This document shows positions 52,300 to 61,204 of a DNA stretch of 64,000 nt, piece by piece (the stretch's first letter is position 1; the number at the start of each line of letters is the position of its first letter). Below the pieces are notes generated by a model. That model saw nothing but the letters and a program-made list of their open reading frames with translations. It was not told the origin of the DNA and did no database searches. The position numbers and the translations under genes are program-made. This stretch comes from CAJXMH01 sp964001305 (lineage in GTDB: Bacteria; Bacteroidota; Bacteroidia; Flavobacteriales_E; Vicingaceae): contig CAXFAI010000036.1 of NCBI GenBank assembly GCA_964001305.1, positions 1-64,000 of the forward strand. Reading direction: 5' to 3'.

Positions 52300-52751
52300 A
52301 AAAAGTTGCTGTATTTCCAGGTTCGTTTGATCCAATTACTTTAGGTCATGTTTCAGTGGTTAACCGTGCGTTGCCATTATTTGATGAAATTGTTGTAGCC
52401 ATTGGAAATAACTCCCAAAAAAACTACATGTTTAGCCTTGAACAGCGAAAAGAATGGATTGCTGGTGCTTTTGAGAGTGATAAAATAAAAGTAGATGTAT
52501 ACAACACCTTGACTGTAGATTATTGCAAATCCATAAACGCTCAGTTTTTGCTGAGAGGTCTTCGAAATCAAATGGATTTTGAATACGAACGTTCTATTGC
52601 ACAAATGAATCGTCAACTGGCCCCTGATATTGAAACCGTTTTTCTTTTCACAGAATTAGAGCATGCAGCTATAAACTCAACCATTGTGCGTGACATCATT
52701 CGCAATAATGGAGATGCTAGTCAGTTTATACCTTCAAACATTCAGTTTTAA
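52296..52751 (+). CDS. coaD: Phosphopantetheine adenylyltransferase
   Basis: A 151-aa nucleotidyltransferase (CoA synthesis, 4'-phosphopantetheine + ATP to dephospho-CoA). FPGSFDPITLGHVSVVNRAL has the TxGH motif, RGLRNQMDFEYERSIAQMN and the C-terminal INSTIVRDI (ISSTxxR variant) are present. Coupled to rsmD by ATGA overlap. Confidence 0.96.
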   Translation: MKKVAVFPGSFDPITLGHVSVVNRALPLFDEIVVAIGNNSQKNYMFSLEQRKEWIAGAFESDKIKVDVYNTLTVDYCKSINAQFLLRGLRNQMDFEYERSIAQMNRQLAPDIETVFLFTELEHAAINSTIVRDIIRNNGDASQFIPSNIQF

Positions 52752-52753
52752 GT

Positions 52754-54118
52754 ATGCGCATTTTTAGTTTCACTTTACTTTGCTTACTGAGCATTTTAGG
52801 ATTCGCTAAAGAAGTTCGTATTCAAGGAAATGTGATCGGCTTTGATGGTAAGGAGATTAACCTTATAGTAGTCAATGATTTCATAAGCCTTCAAAAAAAT
52901 GTGATCGCGAAAACGTCTATTGAAGAAGATCAATTTATCTTCACCGTAGATTTGAATAGCACCCAACAACTTTACCTTAAAATAGAAGATAAAGAGAGCA
53001 GCTTTTTTGCAGAACCTGGAGCTGTTTACAATCTCACTTTAAGTTATGATGAAGAAAAAAATCAAGGTCAAGCATACAACAAAAGACTTGATTTAAAATT
53101 TGCTTTTCCAAGAGCAGATGAGCTGAATCAAAAAATAAAAGCCTTTAACCAAGCTTATCAAGATTTTTTCACAGAAAACTATAGCCTTTTTGCGATAAAT
53201 GCCGCTCAAAAACAAAGTCTTTCATTCATTGAAAAAATAGAACAAGACAGTCGATTTCAATCACCTGAGTTTGTTAAACAATATTGCACTTACGCTTTAG
53301 CAAATTTGAAAGATATTAATCGCTTACCTAGAAAGGAACTTTTTGAAGAATACCTGAACAATAAAGAGATTAGGTATCAGAATAAGGAGTATATGAACTT
53401 TTTTGTTCAGTATTACAAAGAAGATTTTGGTCAGTACTGCATTACTAAAAAAGGAAGCGAGCTTTTAAAAGCCATTATGTTTGATAAAGATTTGAGTAAA
53501 AGTCTAAGCTTAATCCAAAAAGACAAAGGGTTTTCTCAACTTGAGCTAGCAGAGCTATATTTAATCAATGGACTTTTTGAAGTTTATCACAAAAGAACAA
53601 TTGAACAGGTAAGTGCAATTTCTATGCTTGATCAGATTACAAAAGCAGGGCAAAACGAAGAAAATAAAAGTATGGCTAAAGCCATTAAGCAAAAATTGAA
53701 ATTTTTTGGCACCCAAGAATTAGCGCCCGAATTTAGTTTACTCAATAGTAAAAATGAAACGGTAAGTTTAAATGAACTCAAAGGAAAACCAATCTATTTG
53801 TCGTTTTGGGCCAATTGGTCTATTCCTAGTTTAAGAGAATTAAAAGTGATGAAAAAACTCCATGAAAAATATGGAAACGAAATTCACTTTGTAAGCATTA
53901 ACTTGGATGAAGATCCAAAGGTGATGACTGATTTAAAAAGTAAAAATGACTACGAATGGCCATTCTTGCACTATGGAAACGATTATGAAATTCGAGAAAA
54001 ATATCAAGTCAAAGCCGTTCCTTCATATTACCTAATCGACAAAAATGGCAAGCTAATTCAAGCATTTGCTCCCAATCCAGTTGAAGTAGAAAAAACCCTA
54101 TACGATCTCAGTAAATAA
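52754..54118 (+). CDS. TlpA/thioredoxin-like protein lacking the CxxC active site
   Basis: A 454-aa protein with signal peptide (IFSFTLLCLLSILGFA-KE), an N-terminal beta domain of the DUF4369 type (20-110: VRIQGNVIGFDGKEI, FFAEPGAVYNLTL), a helical middle (115-310) and a C-terminal thioredoxin-fold domain (320-454: LAPEFSLLNSKNETVSLNELKGKPIYLSFWANW, VKAVPSYYLIDKNGKLI). The redox motif that should read W-C-x-x-C is W355-S-I-P-S359, so both catalytic cysteines are replaced by serine; cis-Pro (VPSYY) is kept. It cannot be a disulfide oxidoreductase and is probably a binding or chaperone-like envelope protein. Two bases after coaD. Confidence 0.82.
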   Translation: MRIFSFTLLCLLSILGFAKEVRIQGNVIGFDGKEINLIVVNDFISLQKNVIAKTSIEEDQFIFTVDLNSTQQLYLKIEDKESSFFAEPGAVYNLTLSYDEEKNQGQAYNKRLDLKFAFPRADELNQKIKAFNQAYQDFFTENYSLFAINAAQKQSLSFIEKIEQDSRFQSPEFVKQYCTYALANLKDINRLPRKELFEEYLNNKEIRYQNKEYMNFFVQYYKEDFGQYCITKKGSELLKAIMFDKDLSKSLSLIQKDKGFSQLELAELYLINGLFEVYHKRTIEQVSAISMLDQITKAGQNEENKSMAKAIKQKLKFFGTQELAPEFSLLNSKNETVSLNELKGKPIYLSFWANWSIPSLRELKVMKKLHEKYGNEIHFVSINLDEDPKVMTDLKSKNDYEWPFLHYGNDYEIREKYQVKAVPSYYLIDKNGKLIQAFAPNPVEVEKTLYDLSK

Positions 54119-54148
54119 ACTATCTTTATCTTCATCTAAATTGAAGTT

Positions 54149-55102
54149 ATGGAACAGTTTATCCCCAGTATTTTTCTACTTGTCTTTCTACTTTTCTTCT
54201 TAAAAGGAGTCTTTTTCGTTGTTAAACAACAAACATCTGCTGTTGTAGAGCGGTTTGGCAAATTCAGTAGTGTAAGAAGTTCAGGACTACAATTAAAAAT
54301 TCCATTTATTGACCGCATAGTTGGTCGCATAAATTTAAAAGTGCAACAATTAGACGTTTTGGTTGAAACCAAAACCAAGGATGATGTTTTTGTTAGACTT
54401 AAAGTTTCAGTGCAATTTCAGGTAGTAAAAACCAAAGTTTATGATGCATTCTACAAATTAGAAAATTCATCAGCACAAATTACTTCTTATGTTTTTGATG
54501 TAGTAAGAGCGGAAGTTCCTAAGATGAAGTTGGATGATGTTTTTGTAAGAAAAGATGACATTGCCATTGCAGTAAAAGGGGAACTGAATGAAGCTATGCA
54601 AGAGTATGGATACGATATTATTAAAACTTTAGTAACTGATATTGACCCTGACGAGCAGGTTAAATCAGCCATGAACCGTATCAACGCTTCTGAAAGAGAA
54701 AAGGTAGCTGCAGAGTTTGAAGCAGAAGCTGAGCGAATTAAAATTGTAGCCAAAGCAAGTGCAGAAGCCGAAAGTAAAAGATTACAAGGTCAAGGTATTG
54801 CCGACCAAAGAAGAGAAATTGCCAGAGGACTTGAAGAAAGTGTAGAAGTGTTAAACAAAGTTGGCATTAACTCTCAAGAAGCATCTGCTTTAATTGTAGT
54901 AACGCAGCATTATGATACGCTACAATCATTGGGTGAAGAAACAGAAAGTAACCTAATTCTATTGCCAAATGCACCTCAAGCCGGAAGTGATATGCTAAAT
55001 AATATGATTGCTTCTTTTACTGCTTCTAATCAAATTGGTGAAAAAATGAAGCAGCATAATAAGAGAAAGCAAGAAAACATAGACAATAAAGAAGAGGATT
55101 AA
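54149..55102 (+). CDS. SPFH/stomatin-family membrane protein
   Basis: A 317-aa protein: N-terminal TM helix (FIPSIFLLVFLLFFLKGVFFV), SPFH (Band 7) domain (30-200: VKQQTSAVVERFGKFSSVRSSGLQLKIPFID, LVETKTKDDVFVRLKVSVQFQV, DIDPDEQVKSAMNRINASEREK), then an Ala/Glu-rich coiled coil (AEAERIKIVAKASAEAESKRLQGQG) and a charged tail. Resembles QmcA/paraslipin-type SPFH proteins that form large oligomeric rings and organise membrane proteases such as FtsH. Convergent with the NUDIX gene; stops share TTAA (4-bp overlap). Confidence 0.92.
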   Translation: MEQFIPSIFLLVFLLFFLKGVFFVVKQQTSAVVERFGKFSSVRSSGLQLKIPFIDRIVGRINLKVQQLDVLVETKTKDDVFVRLKVSVQFQVVKTKVYDAFYKLENSSAQITSYVFDVVRAEVPKMKLDDVFVRKDDIAIAVKGELNEAMQEYGYDIIKTLVTDIDPDEQVKSAMNRINASEREKVAAEFEAEAERIKIVAKASAEAESKRLQGQGIADQRREIARGLEESVEVLNKVGINSQEASALIVVTQHYDTLQSLGEETESNLILLPNAPQAGSDMLNNMIASFTASNQIGEKMKQHNKRKQENIDNKEED

Positions 55103-55716
55103 GCAAATTTTTCAGAAAGTAAGCTTCTTATTGAAGCATAAGTAGATTCAATAATTGAACTTTGTTTATTAGCACTTACCCAAGCTACTTCTTCAATATC
55201 TTCTTCTGTTTGAGGAGTTAATTTTCTGGTAAAAGTAGTTTTCATTTGAAACCAGTGGGTTTCTTTCAAAACAATATTCTCTTTCATAACGTACATATGA
55301 AAAGTAGAAGGCAATGCTTGATTTATGGTTAAGTCTTGGATTCCGCACTCCTCTTCAACTTCACGAATAGCAGCATCTTCAATTGTTTCTCCCTTTTCAA
55401 CTTTCCCCTTCGGCAAGTCCCATTTTCCAAGTCGTTTGATCCAAAGCACTTCATTATTCTCATTAAAAACTAAGCCACCAGCAGCATGAATTACTTGAAA
55501 ACAATCGATAAAAGCTGAAAAAGATTCTTGCACATTTTCCAACTGAAAATGCACATGCATCGTACTAGACTCCCTAAATAACCAATCTACAATTGAACGA
55601 TAAATTTCCTCATGGGGAGCTTTTATGAACAGAAATGTCTGCGATTGTTCATATGTTTCGTCGAAATCACCGAAAGTAAGTAGGTGGTCGTTTACAAAAA
55701 CTTGATAATTTTGCAT
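55099..55716 (-). CDS. NUDIX hydrolase
   Basis: A 205-aa hydrolase of nucleoside-diphosphate-linked compounds. The N-terminal ~65 residues form a small extra domain (YQVFVNDHLLTFGDF). The Nudix box is GKVEKGETIEDAAIREVEEECGI (about residues 110-132), all metal-binding Glu present. Substrate not predictable. Starts at 55716, two bases from the divergent pyrE start; both starts sit in a palindrome (TTGCAT-GT-ATGCAA). Confidence 0.92.
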   Translation of the reverse strand: MQNYQVFVNDHLLTFGDFDETYEQSQTFLFIKAPHEEIYRSIVDWLFRESSTMHVHFQLENVQESFSAFIDCFQVIHAAGGLVFNENNEVLWIKRLGKWDLPKGKVEKGETIEDAAIREVEEECGIQDLTINQALPSTFHMYVMKENIVLKETHWFQMKTTFTRKLTPQTEEDIEEVAWVSANKQSSIIESTYASIRSLLSEKFA

Positions 55717-55724
55717 GTATGCAA
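55711..55724. promoter_or_regulatory. Palindrome holding both divergent start codons (NUDIX/pyrE)
   Basis: TTGCAT (55711-55716) and ATGCAA (55719-55724), perfect 6-bp inverted repeat with GT spacer. Each arm is the first two codons (Met-Gln) of one gene. Plus-strand -7 box TAATTTTG at 55706-55713 would start pyrE mRNA at about its ATG. Confidence 0.5.
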
Positions 55725-56366
55725 GTTAATAATGATATAGCTTTAAAAGTAGCTGAATTTCTACTACAAATTAAAGCGATTAAACTCAATAAGAAAGAGC
55801 CTTTTCAATGGGCGTCTGGTTGGAATTCACCCATTTATTGTGACAACCGTAAAACGCTTTCTTATCCTAAAGTTAGAACATTTATACGTCAAAAATATGC
55901 CGAAGTTATTCAAGAAAATTTCGGACAAGTAGATGTTATTGCAGGAGTTGCTACCGGAGGAATTGCTCAAGGGGCACTTGTAGCTCAAGAATTAGAACTG
56001 CCATTTATTTATGTTCGTTCTTCTGCTAAAGGTCATGGATTGCAAAATTTGATAGAAGGAGAAGTTGAGCCTGGACAGCGAGTAGTTGTGATTGAAGACT
56101 TAATCTCTACAGGGATGAGTAGTTTAAATGCGGTTCAAGCTTTAAGAGACAAAGGATGTCATGTAGTGGGCATGGTTGCTATTTTTAGCTATGGCTTTCA
56201 AGTGGCAAAAACTAATTTTCAAAAATATCAATGTCCACTTTATACTTTAAGTGATTATGACTCCTTGATTGAGGTGGCCGTTGAAGGAAAATACATCAAC
56301 TTTGAAGATATTGAATCTTTAAAAAGTTGGAGAGAAGACCCTGCTAATTGGAACGTATACGTATGA
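55719..56366 (+). CDS. pyrE: Orotate phosphoribosyltransferase
   Basis: A 215-aa pyrimidine-synthesis enzyme making OMP from orotate and PRPP. N-terminus VAEFLLQIKAIKLNKKEPFQWASGWNSPIYCDNR is the Bacteroidota PyrE signature; the PRPP loop is VVVIEDLISTGMSS (Asp pair, here E-D). Start ATG 55719 agrees with homologue N-termini, leaving two bases to the NUDIX start. Its TGA overlaps the ATG of the SRPBCC gene. Confidence 0.95.
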   Translation: MQVNNDIALKVAEFLLQIKAIKLNKKEPFQWASGWNSPIYCDNRKTLSYPKVRTFIRQKYAEVIQENFGQVDVIAGVATGGIAQGALVAQELELPFIYVRSSAKGHGLQNLIEGEVEPGQRVVVIEDLISTGMSSLNAVQALRDKGCHVVGMVAIFSYGFQVAKTNFQKYQCPLYTLSDYDSLIEVAVEGKYINFEDIESLKSWREDPANWNVYV

Positions 56367-56767
56367 CAACAATAGAAACTAAAAAAGAAGTATCCACTTC
56401 AAGCCCACAAAAGCTGTTTGATTTTTTGACAGACATGAACAATTTTGAAAAATTGATGCCTGAAGATAAAATCGAAAAGTGGAGTTCTGAAGAAAGTCAG
56501 TGTGAATTTACCATTAAAGGAATGGCTAGAATTGGACTAAAAATTACCAACACGCAGGAGCCAAATTTAATTGAAGTTGAATCTTTCGGGAAAGTTCCAT
56601 TTCCTTTCACTTTAAATATTCATTTGAATGAAATGGAAGATTCGCAAACTGAAACATTCATGGTTTTTAAAGGTGAAATCAATGCGTTTATGAAATTGAT
56701 GGTAGAAAAACCACTTACCAACTTTTTCAACATGCTTGTAAATAAAGCGGCTAAACTTCCGCTATAA
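56363..56767 (+). CDS. SRPBCC/START-like ligand-binding protein
   Basis: A 134-aa protein with the polyketide-cyclase/SRPBCC pattern: KEVSTSSPQKLFDFLTDMNNFEKLMPEDKIEKW, then beta strands ECEFTIKG-like and a C-terminal long helix (MKLMVEKPLTNFFNMLVNKAAKL). Start ATG 56363 (MTTIETKK) overlaps the pyrE stop as ATGA; the upstream in-frame codon at 56348 is not needed. Conserved downstream of pyrE in Flavobacteria; ligand unknown. Its 3' end overlaps convergent birA by 17 bp. Confidence 0.82.
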   Translation: MTTIETKKEVSTSSPQKLFDFLTDMNNFEKLMPEDKIEKWSSEESQCEFTIKGMARIGLKITNTQEPNLIEVESFGKVPFPFTLNIHLNEMEDSQTETFMVFKGEINAFMKLMVEKPLTNFFNMLVNKAAKLPL

Positions 56768-57503
56768 ATTTCACCTCCTTTAGATTATAAGAACGTATTT
56801 CACTGTTTTTTCTCAACAGTAGCTTTCCTGATTCTTCAATCCCGATGATTGAAGCAATAAATTCTCCGCTATCATCCTTAAATCGATAGGGAGTTTGATA
56901 AGCAAATAGTGACTTTAGATAGTAATCTTTAATTTTTTCCCAAGCATTATTTAAATACCAATCATAATAAGGCCTAAAGGCATCTTGCCAAAGCCCAAAA
57001 ATAGTTTTAACTCGATGCTCACTATGCAACTCAAGCGCTATTGATGTTGCCTTTCTATCAACTTCTTTAAAATCTACTTGATTGACATTCAAACCAATTC
57101 CAATGATAGAATAATTGATTTTGCTGCCTTGCAGACTATTCTCGATTAAAATTCCCGCAATTTTCTTCCCATCAACCAAAACATCATTTGGCCATTTCAC
57201 TTTAACCTTTTCAATTCCAATATGCAATAGTAAATCATGCACTGATAATGCGGCAATCATACTAAGGTAAAATTGCTTTTCTACACTTAAATTGGGCTCT
57301 AAAACCAGGCTAAACAATAAATTCTCTCCTTTATTGGCCTTCCAAAAACCTCCTCTTTGTCCTTTGCCCTTAGTTTGATAATCGGTCCAAAAAATGTCTC
57401 CATTCTTCGCCTTTTTGGCATGAATAGCTTCCAAGGCATGAATATTGGTTGACTCTGTGTAATTAAAATGATAAACAGTAAAGTTAAAATCGCTAAAACT
57501 CAT
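56751..57503 (-). CDS. birA: Biotin--[acetyl-CoA-carboxylase] ligase
   Basis: A 250-aa biotin protein ligase of the short class without the N-terminal DNA-binding HTH. Motifs: TESTNIHALEA, GKGQRGGFWKANKGENLLFSLVL (biotinyl-AMP loop GxGxRG), VKWPNDVLVDGKKIAGILIE and IGIGLNVNQ. It attaches biotin to carboxylase carrier protein and does not act as a repressor. Divergent from rsfS (85 bp). Confidence 0.94.
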   Translation of the reverse strand: MSFSDFNFTVYHFNYTESTNIHALEAIHAKKAKNGDIFWTDYQTKGKGQRGGFWKANKGENLLFSLVLEPNLSVEKQFYLSMIAALSVHDLLLHIGIEKVKVKWPNDVLVDGKKIAGILIENSLQGSKINYSIIGIGLNVNQVDFKEVDRKATSIALELHSEHRVKTIFGLWQDAFRPYYDWYLNNAWEKIKDYYLKSLFAYQTPYRFKDDSGEFIASIIGIEESGKLLLRKNSEIRSYNLKEVKFIAEV

Positions 57504-57588
57504 TTATACATAGGGTTTAACTCAAAAATCAAGTATAACATTCCAGCAGGATAATCCGTATTTTTACACTCTATTCGTAATCGAATTT

Positions 57589-57966
57589 ATGACAAAAGAA
57601 AGCAAAAGAATTACATCCGACGAATTGTCAGACATAATCATTAAAGGTATTCAAGAAAAAAAAGGCGAAAACATCAGAATTCTTGACTTAAAATCAGTAG
57701 ATGGTGCAGTTACAGACTATTTTATTATCTGTGATGCGAATTCGTCTACTCAAATAAATGCCATTAAAGATTCCATTGAAGAAGAGGTAAGAAAGACCAT
57801 TGGTGAAAAACCCTGGCATATTGAAGGAACCACAAACCTAGAATGGGTGTTAATTGATTATGTGGATGTAGTTGCCCATGTATTTAACCCAGAAAAAAGA
57901 GCCTTTTTTAATTTGGAAGGATTGTGGGCAGATGCAGAAATAAAAGAGATAGAAGCAGAATATTAA
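57589..57966 (+). CDS. rsfS: Ribosome silencing factor RsfS
   Basis: A 125-aa protein; NIRILDLKSVDGAVTDYFIICDANSSTQINAI, KPWHIEGTTNLEWVLIDYVDVVAHVFNPEKRAFFNLEGLWADA are diagnostic of the Iojap/RsfS family that binds L14 and blocks subunit joining in starvation. First gene of rsfS-ftsH-DUF2007-cdsA-psd; 8 bp to the ftsH ATG. Confidence 0.96.
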   Translation: MTKESKRITSDELSDIIIKGIQEKKGENIRILDLKSVDGAVTDYFIICDANSSTQINAIKDSIEEEVRKTIGEKPWHIEGTTNLEWVLIDYVDVVAHVFNPEKRAFFNLEGLWADAEIKEIEAEY

Positions 57967-57974
57967 GAACTAAG

Positions 57975-60125
57975 ATGACAGAAAAGAATAATAAAAGAGG
58001 AAATACAGGTAAAAAGCCTAGTAGTGGAGGAAAGAAAGGCCCAAAGAAGAATTTTAATTTCTATTGGATCTATGCAATAATAGGAGTAATTCTTATCGGC
58101 TTAAATCTTTTCAACTTCAGTGGTGGAGAAAGAAAAGTAACATGGAATCGCTTTGTAGATGAAATGTTGAAAACAGGAGAAGTTGAAAGACTAATTGTGG
58201 TTACTACAGGAAATGATTCTCGAGTAGAGATTTTCATCAAACAGGATGCTTTACAACAAGAGAAGTACAAAGCAGTTAGAGACAATGGTATTGGCGGTAT
58301 GGGAGTAAGAGGTCCTCAGTACTATTTAAAAATAGGGACGATTGATCAGTTTAACAACGATTTAAATCGGATTTATGAAAATATGCCTGAAGAGAAACAA
58401 GTTAGACCAGATTATGAGACGCGTAGCAATTGGGCAGGTGAATTAATTGGTTGGTTACTACCTATAGCTTTAATCATTGGATTCTGGATTTTTATCATGC
58501 GTCGTATGACAGGTGGTGGCGGTGGCCCAGGAGGTCAAATATTTAACATTGGAAAGTCAAAGGCTACTTTATTTGACAAAGAGAAAAGTGTGAACATCAG
58601 TTTTGATGATGTTGCAGGACTAGAAGAAGCCAAAACAGAAATTGAAGAAATTGTAGAGTTTCTGAAAAATCCAAAGCGCTACACTGAATTAGGAGCTAAA
58701 ATTCCAAAAGGAGCTTTACTGGTTGGCCCTCCCGGTACAGGTAAAACACTCATTGCAAAAGCCGTTGCAGGAGAAGCACAGGTCCCTTTCTTCAGTCTCT
58801 CAGGTTCAGACTTTGTAGAAATGTTTGTTGGTGTTGGAGCATCTCGAGTACGTGACCTATTTAAGCAAGCCAAAGAAAAAGCGCCAGCGATTGTATTTAT
58901 TGATGAAATTGATGCCATTGGTAGAGCAAGAGGAAAAAGCATGGCTCAAGGTGGTAATGATGAAAGAGAAAACACCCTTAACCAACTATTAACTGAAATG
59001 GATGGTTTTGGAACAAATAGTGGAGTTATACTTTTAGCGGCAACTAACCGAGCTGAAATTTTAGATAGAGCACTTTTAAGACCTGGCCGTTTTGATCGAC
59101 AAATTCATGTTGACTTACCGGACTTAAAAGAGCGTATTGAAATTTTTAAAGTGCATGTAAAGCCACTTAAAATTGATGATTCGGTGGATTTAACATTCTT
59201 GGGCAAACAAACTCCCGGTTTCTCTGGAGCTGATATTGCAAACATTTGTAATGAAGCCGCATTGATTGCTGCTAGAAAGAAGAAAAAGAAAATTGTTCAG
59301 CAAGACTTTATTGATGCAGTAGACCGAGTGATTGGTGGACTTGAGAAGAAGAACAAAATCATTACAAAAGAAGAGAAGAAAACCATTGCGTACCATGAAG
59401 CAGGTCATGCTGCTGTAAGTTGGCTTACCCGATATGCTTCTCCCTTAGTTAAAGTAACTATTGTTCCTAGAGGTAGAAGTTTAGGGGCTGCTTGGTATTT
59501 ACCTGAAGAAAGACAAATCACCACCAAAGAGCAAATGCTAGATGAAATGTGTGCGGCTTTAGGTGGAAGAGCAGCAGAGGAAATTACCTTTGGAAAAGTT
59601 TCTACAGGTGCCTTAAGCGATTTAGAAAAAATTACCAAACAAGCTTATGCCATGGTAACAGTCTATGGCTTGAACGAAGAAATAGGAAACATTAGCTTCT
59701 ACGATTCTAGCGGACAAAGTGAGTATAGTTTCCAAAAACCATACTCTGAGAAAACAGCTGAAAAAATAGACCAAGAAGTTAAAAAATTGGTTGATGAAGC
59801 CTATGCTAGAACTAAAGAAATCCTGCTTAAGAATCAAGATCATTTAAAGCAATTGGCTGAGTTGTTGCTTGAAAAAGAAGTGATTTTTAAAGATGATTTG
59901 GAGAAGATTTTTGGAAAAAGAGCTTATGATGCTGAAAGCAGATCAGAGCAACTTCTGAAAGAAAATCAAGAGAGTGAAGAAGCAGAAAAAAAGAAGCAAT
60001 TAGAGCAAGCTGAAGGTAAAAAAGAAGAAGCTTCCAGTGAAAGCAAATCAGAAGAAACAAAACCTTCAATCACTTCTAACGGTCAAGATAAACCAAAGGA
60101 AGTAGATTCAGAAAAAGCAAATTAA
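57975..60125 (+). CDS. ftsH: ATP-dependent zinc metalloprotease FtsH
   Basis: A 716-aa membrane AAA+ protease. TM1 near 32-52 (FYWIYAIIGVILIGLNLFNF), a periplasmic domain, TM2 near 160-178 (GELIGWLLPIALIIGFWIFIM), AAA domain with Walker A GPPGTGKTLIAKA, Walker B IVFIDEIDAIG and SRH, and the zinc site HEAGH in AYHEAGHAAVSW. ATG 57975 (MTEKNNKRG) is chosen because the codon at 57924 lies inside rsfS. The C-terminal tail is Glu/Lys-rich. Degrades misassembled membrane proteins and regulators; the SPFH protein at 54149 may be a partner. Confidence 0.97.
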   Translation: MTEKNNKRGNTGKKPSSGGKKGPKKNFNFYWIYAIIGVILIGLNLFNFSGGERKVTWNRFVDEMLKTGEVERLIVVTTGNDSRVEIFIKQDALQQEKYKAVRDNGIGGMGVRGPQYYLKIGTIDQFNNDLNRIYENMPEEKQVRPDYETRSNWAGELIGWLLPIALIIGFWIFIMRRMTGGGGGPGGQIFNIGKSKATLFDKEKSVNISFDDVAGLEEAKTEIEEIVEFLKNPKRYTELGAKIPKGALLVGPPGTGKTLIAKAVAGEAQVPFFSLSGSDFVEMFVGVGASRVRDLFKQAKEKAPAIVFIDEIDAIGRARGKSMAQGGNDERENTLNQLLTEMDGFGTNSGVILLAATNRAEILDRALLRPGRFDRQIHVDLPDLKERIEIFKVHVKPLKIDDSVDLTFLGKQTPGFSGADIANICNEAALIAARKKKKKIVQQDFIDAVDRVIGGLEKKNKIITKEEKKTIAYHEAGHAAVSWLTRYASPLVKVTIVPRGRSLGAAWYLPEERQITTKEQMLDEMCAALGGRAAEEITFGKVSTGALSDLEKITKQAYAMVTVYGLNEEIGNISFYDSSGQSEYSFQKPYSEKTAEKIDQEVKKLVDEAYARTKEILLKNQDHLKQLAELLLEKEVIFKDDLEKIFGKRAYDAESRSEQLLKENQESEEAEKKKQLEQAEGKKEEASSESKSEETKPSITSNGQDKPKEVDSEKAN

Positions 60126-60143
60126 TTCAATTAACTTTAACCC

Positions 60144-60353
60144 ATGTCAATACAATGGGTTAAAGTTTTTAGCACTCCAACTCAGTACCTTGTAGAATTG
60201 GTAAGAGGACAATTAGAAGAAGAAAGCATTAAAACATTCGTGTTAAACAAACAGGATTCTATGTACTCACCCATATTCGGAGAAATTGAATTGTATGTGA
60301 GTAGTGAAGATGTGATTCGTGCAAAACACCTGATTTCTAAACAACAGTTTTGA
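60144..60353 (+). CDS. DUF2007 domain protein (putative signal-transducing)
   Basis: A 69-aa protein. WVKVFSTPTQYLVELVRGQLEEESIKTFVLNKQD...GEIELYVSSEDVIRAKHLI matches DUF2007, a short ferredoxin-like fold annotated as putative signal-transducing protein with no proven role. In the ftsH-cdsA space, overlapping cdsA by 4 bp. Confidence 0.88.
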   Translation: MSIQWVKVFSTPTQYLVELVRGQLEEESIKTFVLNKQDSMYSPIFGEIELYVSSEDVIRAKHLISKQQF

Positions 60354-61183
60354 GCAACTTAACAGAAAGAATACTAACAAGCATCGTTTTTGTAATTGTT
60401 CTTTTAGGAGCAATTTTTCAAAGTGAGTTTGCTTCATCCATTCTCTTTTTTGTCATGATTCTGCTTTGTCAAAGAGAGTTCTATCAATTCTTTAAATCCA
60501 CAGAAATTGAGCCGCAAAAAACCATGGGAACCCTTGCGGGTTTAGGCTTCTTCACCATATCTGTGTTAAACAGCATGATTGATCTTCACTTAGGCAATTT
60601 GCTGTTACTTATTCCAACGATTTTTATCATTTTCTTGATTGAGCTTTATCGAAACAAAAAGCTTCCGATTCATAATATTGCAGTAACTATTTTAGGAATT
60701 GTTTATGTTGCCGTACCCATTACCCTCTTACATGAACTAGCCTATTTCAATGCTACCACTTTTGGCAATGATTATAGCTATGAAATTATTATCGGCTACT
60801 TCTTTGTTTTGTGGGCTAATGATACTGGAGCTTATTTTGTTGGACGTAGCTTAGGAAAACACAAATTGTTTGAACGAATTTCGCCGAAAAAAACTTGGGA
60901 AGGAAGTGTTGGAGGAGCTGTTTTTGGGCTATTAGTCGGTTATTTAAACGCGTTGATATTCCCATCAGTTTCACTAAGTCTTTGGCTTTCCATTGCAGCC
61001 ATTGTAGTTGTTTTTGGCTCGTTAGGAGACTTGGTAGAATCGATGTTTAAACGAAGTTTGAACATTAAAGACTCAGGAAAATTATTACCCGGCCATGGTG
61101 GAGTTCTCGATCGTTTTGATGGAATTTTTATTTCAGCACCCATGGTCTATACTTTTTTACGATTGGTTTCTAACTGGCAATAG
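60350..61183 (+). CDS. cdsA: Phosphatidate cytidylyltransferase (CDP-diglyceride synthase)
   Basis: A 277-aa integral membrane enzyme making CDP-diacylglycerol from phosphatidate and CTP. About seven to eight TM helices; the CDS signature near the C-terminus contains SPKKTWEGSVGG and KDSGKLLPGHGGVLDRFDG. TTG start at 60350 overlaps the DUF2007 stop (TTGA); no ATG is available nearby. Feeds the downstream PS decarboxylase pathway. Confidence 0.95.
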   Translation: MSNLTERILTSIVFVIVLLGAIFQSEFASSILFFVMILLCQREFYQFFKSTEIEPQKTMGTLAGLGFFTISVLNSMIDLHLGNLLLLIPTIFIIFLIELYRNKKLPIHNIAVTILGIVYVAVPITLLHELAYFNATTFGNDYSYEIIIGYFFVLWANDTGAYFVGRSLGKHKLFERISPKKTWEGSVGGAVFGLLVGYLNALIFPSVSLSLWLSIAAIVVVFGSLGDLVESMFKRSLNIKDSGKLLPGHGGVLDRFDGIFISAPMVYTFLRLVSNWQ

Positions 61184-61189
61184 ATTCCC

Positions 61190-61197
61190 TATTTTTG
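61190..61197 (+). promoter_or_regulatory. -7-like box (TATTTTTG) just before psd
   Basis: Exact TAnnTTTG match 7 nt before the psd ATG, with TTG (61164-61166) 23 nt upstream. It may give psd a near-leaderless secondary promoter inside the operon. Confidence 0.3.
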
Positions 61198-61204
61198 AAG
61201 CACT

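Noticed and set aside
57924..57974. Upstream in-frame start for FtsH (+17 residues)
   Set aside because: It lies within rsfS and encodes Arg/Lys-rich residues unlike FtsH N-termini; ATG 57975 is better.
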